Origin: JBKPNX01 sp046732855
GTDB lineage: Bacteria; Pseudomonadota; Alphaproteobacteria; Geminicoccales; Geminicoccaceae
Reading direction: 5' to 3'
DNA length: 64,000 nucleotides
Assembly (NCBI GenBank): GCA_046732855.1
Contig: JBKPNX010000096.1
Location: 1-64,000 of the forward strand
Shown: piece by piece, positions 9,002 through 17,910 of the stretch
How the letters are laid out: each line of letters begins with the position of its first letter
Numbering within the stretch: the first letter of the stretch is position 1
Notes under the pieces: generated by a model
The model's database searches: none
Told to the model about the DNA's origin: nothing
The model's input: only the letters and a program-made list of their open reading frames with translations
Translations under genes and position numbers: made by a program

Positions 9002-9691
9002 TCAATCGGCCAGGTCGCCTGGACCGAGTCCAGGCATAGCAGCAAGCTGGCGCAAGACGTGCGGCTGTACGTTTCGGGCGACCAGCGTGATCGGCCGCTG
9101 CACCAGGTAGAACACGGCGGTGCCGTTGACGTCGACGAGGTCGAAGTCGAGCCGCAGGTACTGCCCGGGGTCGACCTGCCCGCCGTCGAAACGAATGCGG
9201 TCGAACGGCTCGTCTTCCTGGGCGGTCTGCAGGAACCGGTCGGCGCGCGCCCGTCGCGGAAAGGTCTGCGGCTGATCGAACGACAGCCCGTCGGCGTAGA
9301 CGCTCGGCTGATCCGGACCGGTCATCAGCTCCAGATCGAAGCCGCTCCAGCGCCAGGGTCCGCGATTGGCGATGATCTTGACCACCGACAGGCTCAGAAA
9401 GCCGGTGGCCGGCGAGACCTCGAGGTGCCCGGTGCGGCCGTTGCGGATCTCGAGCACGGCGGGCCCCGGCCCGCTGATCTCCTCGACCAGGACGATCGGG
9501 TCCTCCCGGGTGCCGGTGCCGCTCGCCGCCAGCAGGCGCGCGCCGCCGGGGCGATCGCTGAACGAGATGCCGCCGGTCATCCAGGTCTCGGCGTGGGCAC
9601 TGCCTGCGGCGACGCAGAGCGAGGCAAGCGCGCCGAAGCAGCGCACCCAGCGCCACGCGCTGCGAATGACAGATGCCGATGCCAGAGTCAT
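9002..9691 (-). CDS. Secreted protein of unknown function
   Basis: I do not recognise the mature domain. From ATG 9691 the protein is 229 residues and opens with a good signal peptide: basic start, hydrophobic GALASLCVAAG, and an SAHA-ET cleavage site near residue 35. The remainder is beta-rich (GPAVLEIRNGRTGHLEVSPATGFLSLSVVKI, then LRLDFDLVDVNGTAVFYLV), suggesting a soluble periplasmic or exported beta-sandwich protein. A GTG at 9748 in the same frame would add 19 residues ahead of the signal peptide, which makes the ATG the better start. It stands alone between two SDR genes on the same strand. Confidence 0.7.
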   Translation of the reverse strand: MTLASASVIRSAWRWVRCFGALASLCVAAGSAHAETWMTGGISFSDRPGGARLLAASGTGTREDPIVLVEEISGPGPAVLEIRNGRTGHLEVSPATGFLSLSVVKIIANRGPWRWSGFDLELMTGPDQPSVYADGLSFDQPQTFPRRARADRFLQTAQEDEPFDRIRFDGGQVDPGQYLRLDFDLVDVNGTAVFYLVQRPITLVARNVQPHVLRQLAAMPGLGPGDLAD

Positions 9692-9809
9692 GGCGGCCAA
9701 CCGGCTAGCGGCCGGCCGGTGGCCGCAAGAGCACTGAGGGGCAATCACGACTTCCTCGCGGACTGCGCGACTGGCATGACGAGCAGCCGGGGCTGGTCAA
9801 GCCTGGCGC

Positions 9810-10538
9810 TCAGCTGACGTAGACCCCGCCGTTGACGTCGAGCACGGTGCCCGTGATGTAGCTGGCCGCCGGCGAGCACAGGAACGCGATCGGCCAGGCG
9901 ACCTCCTGGGCTTGCCCTTTGCGGCCGAGCGGAATCACCGCCGGATCGAGCTTCTGCTCACGCGTCATCTCGGTCTCGATCGAGCCGGGCGCGATGCCAT
10001 TGACCAGCACGCCGTGGGGAGCGCCGCGCTTGGCGAGCCATTTGACCACCGCGTGCAGGCCGCCTTTCGAGGCGACATAGTGGGCGCTCGCGACCAGCCC
10101 GCCCATGCGCCCGGCGACCGAGCCGATCAGCACCATGCGGCCGTGCCCGCGCCGGCTCATGGCCGGCAGGTAGGCGCGGGCGAAGTGGATCGGCCCGTGC
10201 AGGTTGACCGCGATCACGCGCTCGAACGTCTCGTCCCAGCCCGGCTCCTGCCAGTCGTCCCAAGGGCAGATTCCGGCGCCCAGCACGAGCGCGTCGACCG
10301 CGCCTGTCGATGCGGCGACCGCCTCCACCTCATCCCGCCGGGTCACGTCACAGGCGTAGGCCGCCGCAACCGCCCCGGCTTTCTGCAGCTGCTGCGCCAA
10401 GTCGTCGGTCGGCCGCTGGTCGACCAGCAGCACGGCGGCGCCGAGCGAGGCGCACACGCGCGCCGTGGTCGCGCCGATCCCGCCGGCCGCGCCGGTGATC
10501 AGAATGCGTTGGCCGGTCAGATCGAAGCCTGTTGCCAT
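9810..10538 (-). CDS. SDR family oxidoreductase
   Basis: The protein is 242 residues from ATG 10538, chosen because AAGGAGG lies seven bases upstream. It shows TGAAGGIG near 14-21, a catalytic Ser in LIGSVAGRMGG, and the Tyr/Lys pair in YVASKGG. The usual NNAG motif is replaced by VLGAGI, a mild deviation. The FabG-like C-terminus (ITGTVLDVNGGVYVS) indicates a tetrameric classical SDR. It is transcribed divergently from the malate/lactate-type dehydrogenase at 10615 across only 76 bases, so the two probably share a regulatory region and pathway, perhaps sugar-acid catabolism given the lactonase-like gene that follows. Confidence 0.9.
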   Translation of the reverse strand: MATGFDLTGQRILITGAAGGIGATTARVCASLGAAVLLVDQRPTDDLAQQLQKAGAVAAAYACDVTRRDEVEAVAASTGAVDALVLGAGICPWDDWQEPGWDETFERVIAVNLHGPIHFARAYLPAMSRRGHGRMVLIGSVAGRMGGLVASAHYVASKGGLHAVVKWLAKRGAPHGVLVNGIAPGSIETEMTREQKLDPAVIPLGRKGQAQEVAWPIAFLCSPAASYITGTVLDVNGGVYVS

Positions 10539-10614
10539 CGCTGCCTCCTTCCTGCCATTGACCGTCCGCTTTTCCTTGATCCACAGTCGCGCCATACGCG
10601 CAAGGGAGGCTGCG
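10539..10614. promoter_or_regulatory. Divergent promoter region, SDR / Ldh-type dehydrogenase
   Basis: These 76 bases separate two divergent start codons, each with a strong ribosome site (AAGGAGG on the minus strand, AGGGAGG on the plus strand). Both promoters must lie here or inside the opposing genes. I cannot assign -35 and -10 boxes with confidence. Confidence 0.4.
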
Positions 10615-11688
10615 ATGGCGGAGTACCCGGGAGTCGAAAACGAGCGGCGTTTCCCGCGCGAGGCGCTGCATCACTTGGTCCAGGCTATCTTCGAGCGCTG
10701 CGGCATGGCAGGGGCCGACGCCGGCGTACTCGCCGATCAGCTGGTCATGGCCGATCTGCGCGGCATCCATTCGCACGGCGTGATGCGCGTCCCCTTGTAC
10801 GTCAGCAAGCTGAACGGCGGCGGGATCGATCCGCGCGGCCGGCCGCGCGTGGTGAAGGACGCGCCCGCCGCGCTGGTGATCGACGGCGGCAACAACATGG
10901 GCCAGGTCGCCGGTGCCTTCGCCATGCAGGCGGCGATCGCGCGCGCCCGTACGACCGGAGTCGCGGTCGCCGCGGTCGGCAACAGCAATCATTGCGGCGC
11001 CATGGAGTACTATGTGCGCATGGCGATCGCCGCCGACATGATCGGCATCGCCACCACCAACGCGTTGCCGACCATGGCGCCCTGGGGCGGCATCGACAAG
11101 CTGGTCGGGCTGAACCCGATCGGCGTCGGCATTCCCGCGGGCGAGGAGCCGCCCTTGGTGCTGGATTTCGCCTTCGGCGCGACCGCGCACGGCCGCATGC
11201 AGGTCTACCAGCAGAAGGGCATCCCGATCCCAGAGGGCTGGGCGTTCGATGCGGACGGACGACCGACCACCGACATCGACAAGGCGCTCGCTGGCCTGGT
11301 CCAGCCGATCGGCATGTACAAGGGCATCGGCCTCGCCATGGCCGCCGGCATCCTGTCCACGCTGCTGTCCGGCGCCGGCTACGGCACCGAGAGCGGCAAC
11401 ATGGTCGACGGCGCGATCCCCGGGCGCGACGGCCAGTTCTATCTGGCGCTGAACATCGCGGCCTTCGAGGACGTGCCGACCTTCAAGGGGCGCATGGACA
11501 AGATCATCCGGGAATACCGGGGCACGCGCCTCGCCCCGGGGGTCAAGCGCGTGTACGTACCGGGCGAGATGGAAGCGGGACTGGAGCAACGACAACGCGC
11601 CGAGGGCATCCCGCTGAACGACGCCACGATCGCGGGCCTTCGCGACGCCGCCGCGAAGCTCGGCGTCGACGCCGCGGCGCTGCAGTGA
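10615..11688 (+). CDS. Malate/L-lactate dehydrogenase family (Ldh_2) oxidoreductase
   Basis: This NAD(P)-dependent 2-hydroxyacid dehydrogenase belongs to the non-Rossmann Ldh_2 family (malate, ureidoglycolate and 2,3-diketogulonate dehydrogenases). It is 357 residues, the family length. Diagnostic motifs are DLRGIHSHGVMRVPLY with the catalytic His, the VGNSNHCGAMEYY nucleotide-binding stretch, and the C-terminal MYKGIGLAMAAGILS and GSGNMVDGAIPGRDGQF-type region. ATG 10615 is preceded by AGGGAGG at five bases. It ends 10 bases before the amidohydrolase gene, so the pair form an operon. With the divergent SDR this looks like a small sugar-acid or lactone degradation set. Confidence 0.9.
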   Translation: MAEYPGVENERRFPREALHHLVQAIFERCGMAGADAGVLADQLVMADLRGIHSHGVMRVPLYVSKLNGGGIDPRGRPRVVKDAPAALVIDGGNNMGQVAGAFAMQAAIARARTTGVAVAAVGNSNHCGAMEYYVRMAIAADMIGIATTNALPTMAPWGGIDKLVGLNPIGVGIPAGEEPPLVLDFAFGATAHGRMQVYQQKGIPIPEGWAFDADGRPTTDIDKALAGLVQPIGMYKGIGLAMAAGILSTLLSGAGYGTESGNMVDGAIPGRDGQFYLALNIAAFEDVPTFKGRMDKIIREYRGTRLAPGVKRVYVPGEMEAGLEQRQRAEGIPLNDATIAGLRDAAAKLGVDAAALQ

Positions 11689-11698
11689 GGCGGCCGCC

Positions 11699-12559
11699 AT
11701 GCCCGATTTCCCGATCGTCGACGCGCACGTCCACCTCTACGATCCGAGCGTGATCCCCTATCGCTGGATGCGCGGCAGGCCGGTGCTCGACCGGCCGCGC
11801 CTGATGGCACAGCTTGATGCCGACCGGGGCGCGTGCGAGGTCGAGGCGCTGGTCTGGATCGAAGTCGCCGCCGATCCCGGACAGTACCTCCAGGAGGCGG
11901 CGTATGTGGAGGGGCTCGCGCGCGCCGACGCGCGCATTGCGGCGCTGGTCGCCCACGCGCCGCTCGAGCGTGGCGCCGCCGTCAGGCCCGATCTCGAGAA
12001 GCTCGCGGCGCACGAGCGCGCCCGCGGCATCCGGCGTCTGGTCCAGCACGAGGCGGACGACGCGTTCTGCCTGCGGCCCGGCTTCGTCGAGGGCGTGCGC
12101 CTGCTCGCGGACTTCGACTTGAGCTTCGCGATTGGCGTGTACCACCATCAGCTCGCCAGCGCGGTCGAGCTCGTGCGACGCTGTCCGGACGTGCGCTTCG
12201 TCCTCGACCATTGCGGCAAGCCCGGCATTCGGGACAAGCTGATGGACTCCTGGCGCGCGCACATCGCCGCGCTGGCCGCGCAGCCGAACGTGTGGTGCAA
12301 GATCTCCGGCCTGATCACCGAAGCCGATCACGAGAACTGGACGCGCGAGCAGCTCCGCCCCTACATCGAGCACGTGATCGAGAGCTTCGGCTTTGGGCGC
12401 GTCATGTTCGGCAGCGACTGGCCGGTGTCGGAGGAGACCCATCGCTACGGCACGTGGGTCGAGGTGGTCGACGGAGCGGTCGCGGACGCTTCCGAGGACG
12501 AGCGCCGCAAGCTTTTCCGCGACAACGCGATCGCCTTTTACCGGCTCGACCTCGCCTGA
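11699..12559 (+). CDS. Amidohydrolase_2 family, sugar lactonase-like
   Basis: This is a metal-dependent TIM-barrel hydrolase of 286 residues in the COG3618 group, which includes L-fuconolactonase, rhamnonolactonase and 2-pyrone-4,6-dicarboxylate lactonase. The N-terminal metal motif is IVDAHVHLYDP (HxH at about 9-11). A mid-barrel FAIGVYHHQ, the FVLDHCGKP motif and the catalytic Asp in MFGSDWPVS complete the set. It would open a sugar lactone ring in the cytoplasm. Its position immediately downstream of a 2-hydroxyacid dehydrogenase fits an oxidative sugar pathway (dehydrogenase, lactonase, further oxidation), but the sugar cannot be named. Confidence 0.88.
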   Translation: MPDFPIVDAHVHLYDPSVIPYRWMRGRPVLDRPRLMAQLDADRGACEVEALVWIEVAADPGQYLQEAAYVEGLARADARIAALVAHAPLERGAAVRPDLEKLAAHERARGIRRLVQHEADDAFCLRPGFVEGVRLLADFDLSFAIGVYHHQLASAVELVRRCPDVRFVLDHCGKPGIRDKLMDSWRAHIAALAAQPNVWCKISGLITEADHENWTREQLRPYIEHVIESFGFGRVMFGSDWPVSEETHRYGTWVEVVDGAVADASEDERRKLFRDNAIAFYRLDLA

Positions 12560-12852
12560 GTCGCCCGTCCGCCCCTTTGCGCCCCTGCGTGCGCAACAAT
12601 GCCGATCTCGCGTTGCTGCTGCAGCGGCTGCGTGCGCATCTGCGGTTTGTCCAAGACGAGCTGCACGGCCGATTCGTGACGCCGCAGGCGTTCAAGTCCG
12701 AGCTGGAGCAACCGGCGCCAGATCGTCGGAGCAGCAGGCGGATTGACTGAGCGATCGTGGTCCGTGGGCCCGGCCCGCGTTTGCCTGATTGCCCCGCTTG
12801 CCCTATTTTCGTCGGGCGGGGATGGGCGGTCCTGCGAACTCTTTGATGCGCA

Positions 12853-14658
12853 ATGGTAACGCCCGTGACTCCGGGACGAGGGATGAACGACACCGCAGGC
12901 GAGATCCGCAAGCACCGCCGTCCCGCTGCGGGCAAACGGAGGGACGGGCGCCATCCCAAGGGACGTCAGGTTGAAGAGCGTGCGCTCGTCGAGGTCTGCG
13001 CGCTGCTCGGCGATCGGCCGCGGCAGCGCGATCTCCTGATCGAGCATCTGCACCTGATCCAGGACCGCTATGGTCACCTGAGCGCCGCGCATCTCGCGGC
13101 GCTCGCCCACGAGATGCGTTTGCCGCAGGCGGCGGTCTACGAGGCTGCGACGTTCTACGCGCATTTCGACGTGGTCAAGGAGGGCGAGATGCCCCCGCCA
13201 CCGTTGACGATCCGGGTGTGCGACAGCCTGACCTGCGAGCTGATGGGCGCGCAGCAACTGCTGGCGGCGCTGCGCGATGAGCTCGACCCGAGCCGAATCC
13301 GGGTCGTGCGGGCGCCCTGCATGGGTCATTGCGATACCGCTCCGGTCGCCGAGGTGGGGCACCACTACGTCGAGCGCGCCACGCCAAGCCGCGTAACCGA
13401 GGCCGTGCGCCGCGATCACACGCATTCGGACGTGCCCGACTACCGTGAGTTCGAGCGCTATGTCGTCGACGGCGGCTATCGGCTGCTACGGCGTTTCCTC
13501 GAGCATGAGGCGCGGGAACACCGGCCCGATGAGGCGGTGCTCGAGCTGCTCGCCGCGCTCAACGAGGCGGGCCTGCGCGGCCTCGGCGGCGCCGGCTTTC
13601 CGACCGGACGCAAGTGGGAGTTCGTGCGCAAGGAGCCGAAGCCGCGCTATCTCGCCGTGAATGCGGACGAGGGCGAGCCCGGCACGTTCAAGGATCGCTA
13701 CTATCTGGAGCGGGACCCGCATCGCTTCCTCGAGGGCGTGCTGATCGCCGCCTGGTCGATCGAGGCCGAAGCGGCGTACATCTACCTGCGCGACGAGTAC
13801 CCGGGCGTGCGCAAGGTCCTGCTGAAGGAGATCCCCGAGGTCGAAGCGGCCGGGCTGGCCCAGCCAGGCTATCTCCGCCTGCGCCGCGGTGCCGGCGCTT
13901 ATATCTGCGGCGAGGAATCGGCGATGCTGGAGAGCATCGAGGGCAAGCGTGGGTACCCACGCCACCGACCGCCCTTTGCCGCCCAGGTCGGCCTGTTCGG
14001 TCGCCCGACGCTGATCAACAACGTCGAGACCCTGTACTGGATTCGAGACATCGTCGAGAAGGGCCCCGCGTGGTTCGCCGACCAAGGTCGCCAAGGCTCG
14101 AAGGGCTTGCGCAGCTACTCCGTGTCCGGCCGGATCAAGCAACCCGGGGTCAAGCTGGCGCCCGCGGGGATCACGGCGCGCGAGCTGATCGACGAGTTCT
14201 GCGGCGGCATGGCGGACGGCCACACGTTCAAAGCGTACCTTCCGGGTGGCGCGTCGGGCGGCATCCTGCCGGCGGCGATGGCCGATCTGCCGCTCGATTT
14301 CGGCAAGCTCGAGCAGCACGGCTGCTTCGTCGGTTCGCACGCGGTGGTCGTCCTGTCCGATCGGGACGACATGAGGGCGGTGGCACTCAATCTGCTGCGC
14401 TTCTTTCAGGACGAGAGCTGCGGCCAGTGCACGCCGTGCCGGGTCGGCTGCGAGAAGGCGGTGAAGCTGATGCAGCGGGAGCTCTGGGACGAGGTGTTGC
14501 TCGAGGAGCTGTGCCGCGCGATGGCGGATGCCTCGATCTGCGGCCTCGGCCAAGCGGCGCCCAATCCGATCCGCTCGGTCATGAAGTTCTTCCCGGCCGA
14601 GATCGGCATCGGCCGCACCGGCAAGCCGATCCGCGACGACGTCCCGGGCCGCTGGTAA
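12853..14658 (+). CDS. NAD-dependent formate dehydrogenase beta subunit, NuoE-NuoF fusion
   Basis: This is the diaphorase subunit of a cytoplasmic molybdenum formate dehydrogenase, passing electrons from the alpha subunit to NAD+. It is a 601-residue fusion. Residues about 45-195 are a NuoE/FdsG-like thioredoxin-fold domain with [2Fe-2S] ligands Cys123, Cys128, Cys156 and Cys160. Residues about 210-600 are NuoF/FdsB-like, with GLRGLGGAGFPTGRKW for FMN/NADH and [4Fe-4S] ligands Cys523, Cys526, Cys529 and Cys563. Many relatives encode these as separate fdsG and fdsB genes. An alternative start is ATG 12883; neither start has a good ribosome site. It is followed by a small gene and the alpha subunit on the same strand. 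Confidence 0.93.
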   Translation: MVTPVTPGRGMNDTAGEIRKHRRPAAGKRRDGRHPKGRQVEERALVEVCALLGDRPRQRDLLIEHLHLIQDRYGHLSAAHLAALAHEMRLPQAAVYEAATFYAHFDVVKEGEMPPPPLTIRVCDSLTCELMGAQQLLAALRDELDPSRIRVVRAPCMGHCDTAPVAEVGHHYVERATPSRVTEAVRRDHTHSDVPDYREFERYVVDGGYRLLRRFLEHEAREHRPDEAVLELLAALNEAGLRGLGGAGFPTGRKWEFVRKEPKPRYLAVNADEGEPGTFKDRYYLERDPHRFLEGVLIAAWSIEAEAAYIYLRDEYPGVRKVLLKEIPEVEAAGLAQPGYLRLRRGAGAYICGEESAMLESIEGKRGYPRHRPPFAAQVGLFGRPTLINNVETLYWIRDIVEKGPAWFADQGRQGSKGLRSYSVSGRIKQPGVKLAPAGITARELIDEFCGGMADGHTFKAYLPGGASGGILPAAMADLPLDFGKLEQHGCFVGSHAVVVLSDRDDMRAVALNLLRFFQDESCGQCTPCRVGCEKAVKLMQRELWDEVLLEELCRAMADASICGLGQAAPNPIRSVMKFFPAEIGIGRTGKPIRDDVPGRW

Positions 14659-14662
14659 GGCG

Positions 14663-14920
14663 TTGCCATGGCGCATACTGGGTCAGCTCTACGACGCCCT
14701 GCGGGCCGGCAATGTGCCTGACGACAAGGCACGCGCTGCGGCCGAGGAGGTCGCCAATTACGAGGGCGAGCTCACGAAGCTGCGACTCGAGATGGATCGG
14801 CGTTTCACAGAAATCGGCGAAAGGATCAGTCGAGTGGAAGCCGATGCGCGGCTCCTCAAATGGATGATGGGCTTTGTGCTCGCCTTCCAGGTTGCCAACT
14901 TCTTCTTGCAGCTCCGCTAG
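14663..14920 (+). CDS. Small coiled-coil membrane protein between formate dehydrogenase genes
   Basis: The product is 85 residues from a TTG start preceded by GGTAAGG. It has an acidic/basic heptad-like helix (about 25-62, ELTKLRLEMDRRFTEIGERI) and a single C-terminal membrane segment (WMMGFVLAFQVANFFL). The shape resembles small DUF1640/CCDC90-like proteins. It lies 4 bases after the beta subunit stop and 11 bases before the alpha subunit start, so it should be co-expressed. A membrane tether for a normally soluble enzyme is a possible role, but this is inference. It is not related to FdsD or FdsC. Confidence 0.65.
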   Translation: MPWRILGQLYDALRAGNVPDDKARAAAEEVANYEGELTKLRLEMDRRFTEIGERISRVEADARLLKWMMGFVLAFQVANFFLQLR

Positions 14921-14931
14921 GTGAGATCGTC

Positions 14932-17703
14932 ATGACCGATGCGATCAAGTTCATGCTCGACGGCCGCGAGGTCGAGGCGAGCCCTGGCGAGACCATCTGG
15001 CAGGCGGCGAAGCGGCAGGGGATCGACATCCCCCACCTGTGCTGGTTGCCCGAGCCGGGCTATCGGGCCGACGGCAACTGCCGCGCCTGCATGGTCGAGA
15101 TCGAGGGCGAGCGCGTGCTCGCGGCGTCGTGTATCCGCAAGCCGGCGGCCGGCATGAAGGTGGTCACCGGCTCCGACCGCGCCAAAACCGCGCGGCGCAT
15201 GGTCATGGAGCTGCTGCTGGCGGATCAGCCCGAGCGTGCGGTCGCACACCATCCCGACTCCAAGCTGTGGCAGTGGGCGGAGCGCATGGACCTGCGCCGG
15301 TCGCGCTTTCCGCAACGCGACGCACCGGTGCCTGATCTCAGCCACCCGGCGATGGCCGTGCACCTGGATGCCTGCATCCACTGCAATCTGTGCGTGCGTG
15401 CCTGTCGCGAGGTCCAGGTCAACGACGTCATCGGCATGGCGTATCGCAACATCGGTTCGAAGATCGTGTTCGACATAGACGACCAGATGGGCGCGAGCAC
15501 CTGCGTCGCCTGTGGCGAGTGCGTGCAGGCCTGCCCGACCGGCGCGCTGATGCCCTCTTCCATCATGGACGAGCGGGGCGTCGGCCATCCCGAGGTCGAT
15601 CGCCGGGTCGACAGCGTGTGCCCGTACTGCGGGGTCGGCTGCCAGATCACCTATCACATCAAGGACGACCAGATCCGTTACGTCACCGGGCGCAATGGGC
15701 CGGCTAACGAAAACCGTCTGTGCGTCAAGGGTCGCTTCGGCTTCGATTACATCGTCCACCCGGAACGGCTGATGAAGCCGCTGATCCGCAAGCAAGGCGT
15801 GCCCAAGGTCGTGGACGACCCGATTGATCCTCGCAGTCCCTGGAGCCACTTCCGCGAGGCGAGCTGGGAGGAAGCGCTGGAGCTTGCCGCCAGGGGCCTG
15901 CGCGAGATCCGCGATGCGCACGGCGCGCGCGCGCTCGCCGGCTTCGGCTCGGCCAAGGGCTCGAACGAAGAGGCGTATCTGTTCCAGAAGCTCGTGCGCA
16001 CCGGCTTCGGCTCGAACAACGTCGACCACTGCACGCGCCTCTGCCACGCCAGCTCGGTCGCCGCTTTGCTCGAAAACATCGGCTCCGGCGCGGTGAGCGC
16101 GCCGTTCACCGCGGCCATGGATGCGGACGTGATCGTCGTGATCGGGGCGAACCCGACCCAGAACCATCCGGTCGCGGCGACCTACTTCAAGCAGGCGGCG
16201 AAGCAGGGCAAAACGCTGATCGTGATGGACCCGCGCGGTCAGGCGCTCGAGCGCTACGCCACTCACATGCTGCAGTTCAAGCCCGGCGCGGACGTCTCGA
16301 TGCTGAACGCGATCATGCACGTGATCGTCGAGGAGGGCCTGTACGATCGGCAGTACATCCAGGCGCAGACCGATGGGTTCGAGCGAATCCGCAGCCATCT
16401 TCGGGAATTCACGCCGGAGGCCATGGCGCCGATCTGCGGAATCGACCCCGACACCCTGCGAACGGTCGCGCGCAAGTACGCCACGGCGCAACGCGCGATC
16501 ATCTTCTGGGGCATGGGCATCAGCCAGCACGTGCACGGCACCGATAATGCGCGCTGCCTGATCTCGATGGCGCTGATGACCGGGCAGGTCGGGCGTCCCG
16601 GCACCGGCCTGCACCCGCTGCGGGGCCAGAACAATGTGCAGGGCGCGTCGGATGCCGGCCTGATTCCGATGATGTTCCCGGACTACGGCCCGGTCAACAA
16701 GGACGAGGTTCGCGAGCGCTTCGAGGAACTGTGGGGGACGAAGCTCGATCCGAAGCCCGGCCTGACCGTGGTCGAGATCGTGGATGCGATCCTCGCCGGC
16801 GAGATCCGGGGCATGTACATCATGGGCGAGAACCCGGCGATGTCCGACCCGGACGCGCACCACGCGCGCTCGGCGCTCGCTCGGCTCGAACATCTCGTGG
16901 TCCAGGATCTGTTCTTGACCGAGACCGCGATGTACGGAGACGTGGTGCTGCCAGCCTCGGCCTGGCCGGAGAAGGACGGTACGGTCACCAACACCAACCG
17001 TCAGGTGCAGATGGGACGGGCGGCGCTGCCGCTGCCGGGCGATGCCCGCCAGGACCTGTCGATCATCCAGGAGATCGCGCGCCGGATCGGGCTCGACTGG
17101 CGCTACGATGGCCCGCGCGACGTCTACGCCGAGATGGCCCGGGCGATGCCCTCGCTCAACAATATCACGTGGGAGCGCCTCGAGCGGGAGCACTCGGTCA
17201 CCTATCCCTGCGACGCGCCCGACGCTCCCGGCCGCGCCATTGTGTTCGCCGACCGCTTTCCGACGGATGACGGGCGTGGGAAATTCACGCCGGCTGGCCT
17301 CGTGCCACCGGCCGAACTGCCGGACGACGAATACCCGATGGTGCTGACCACCGGGCGCCAGCTCGAGCATTGGCACACCGGCGCGATGACCCGGCGGGCA
17401 ACTTATCTCGACGCGCTCGAGCCGGAGGCCGTGGCGAGCCTGCATCCCAAGGAGCTGGGCCGGCTCGGCGTGGCGGCGGGCGAGTCGATCCGAGTGATGA
17501 CCCGGCGCGGCGCCATCGAGCTCAAGGCGCGCGCCGACCGAGATGTGCCCGAAGGCATGGTGTTCATCCCGTTCGCGTTCGTCGAGGCCGCAGCCAACAT
17601 CCTGACCAACCCGCAGCTCGACCCCTTCGGCAAGATCCCCGAGTACAAGTTCTGCGCCGCCCGGGTCGAGAAGGCGATGCAGCCTGCTCAGGCGGCGGAG
17701 TAA
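14932..17703 (+). CDS. fdsA: NAD-dependent formate dehydrogenase alpha subunit (Mo-bis-MGD)
   Basis: This is the catalytic subunit, oxidising formate to CO2 at a molybdenum bis-MGD centre. It is 923 residues. An N-terminal [2Fe-2S] ferredoxin domain uses Cys37, 50, 53 and 67; two ferredoxin-type [4Fe-4S] clusters start at Cys148 and Cys191; and CPYCGVGC from Cys230 binds the proximal cluster. The active-site Mo ligand is Cys371 with the adjacent His372 in CTRLCHASS, so it is a cysteine enzyme with no in-frame TGA. The C-terminal MopB domain carries the TTGRQLEHWHTG motif. The order here is beta fusion, small gene, alpha. The chaperone fdsC and the small subunit fdsD do not follow, so they must be elsewhere or absent. 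Confidence 0.94.
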   Translation: MTDAIKFMLDGREVEASPGETIWQAAKRQGIDIPHLCWLPEPGYRADGNCRACMVEIEGERVLAASCIRKPAAGMKVVTGSDRAKTARRMVMELLLADQPERAVAHHPDSKLWQWAERMDLRRSRFPQRDAPVPDLSHPAMAVHLDACIHCNLCVRACREVQVNDVIGMAYRNIGSKIVFDIDDQMGASTCVACGECVQACPTGALMPSSIMDERGVGHPEVDRRVDSVCPYCGVGCQITYHIKDDQIRYVTGRNGPANENRLCVKGRFGFDYIVHPERLMKPLIRKQGVPKVVDDPIDPRSPWSHFREASWEEALELAARGLREIRDAHGARALAGFGSAKGSNEEAYLFQKLVRTGFGSNNVDHCTRLCHASSVAALLENIGSGAVSAPFTAAMDADVIVVIGANPTQNHPVAATYFKQAAKQGKTLIVMDPRGQALERYATHMLQFKPGADVSMLNAIMHVIVEEGLYDRQYIQAQTDGFERIRSHLREFTPEAMAPICGIDPDTLRTVARKYATAQRAIIFWGMGISQHVHGTDNARCLISMALMTGQVGRPGTGLHPLRGQNNVQGASDAGLIPMMFPDYGPVNKDEVRERFEELWGTKLDPKPGLTVVEIVDAILAGEIRGMYIMGENPAMSDPDAHHARSALARLEHLVVQDLFLTETAMYGDVVLPASAWPEKDGTVTNTNRQVQMGRAALPLPGDARQDLSIIQEIARRIGLDWRYDGPRDVYAEMARAMPSLNNITWERLEREHSVTYPCDAPDAPGRAIVFADRFPTDDGRGKFTPAGLVPPAELPDDEYPMVLTTGRQLEHWHTGAMTRRATYLDALEPEAVASLHPKELGRLGVAAGESIRVMTRRGAIELKARADRDVPEGMVFIPFAFVEAAANILTNPQLDPFGKIPEYKFCAARVEKAMQPAQAAE

Positions 17704-17910
17704 GGCCCGCTCGGCGTCCGTACCGGTCTTCACTCCTAAGCCGCTGGCTCGCATCCAGCGGTCCGCTCGACCAGGTGGCGGTCGCCCCGGCCCGATCTGC
17801 GAACGGTGCGAGGCGGGATGCGCTGCCGGACGGCCGTACGGGTCTTCACGGACGATTTGGGCGGCAGCCCGGAGAGCGAGATGCGCCGGATGCGGAGGAG
17901 GCGCGATCCG

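Noticed and set aside
7913..9817. Plus-strand frame of 634 codons over the SDR and secreted-protein genes
   Set aside because: Opposite to genes with intact SDR motifs and a signal peptide; composition is that of an antisense shadow.
9912..11753. Plus-strand frame of 613 codons across the SDR/Ldh divergent pair
   Set aside because: It spans antisense to one gene and out of frame with the next; no family features.
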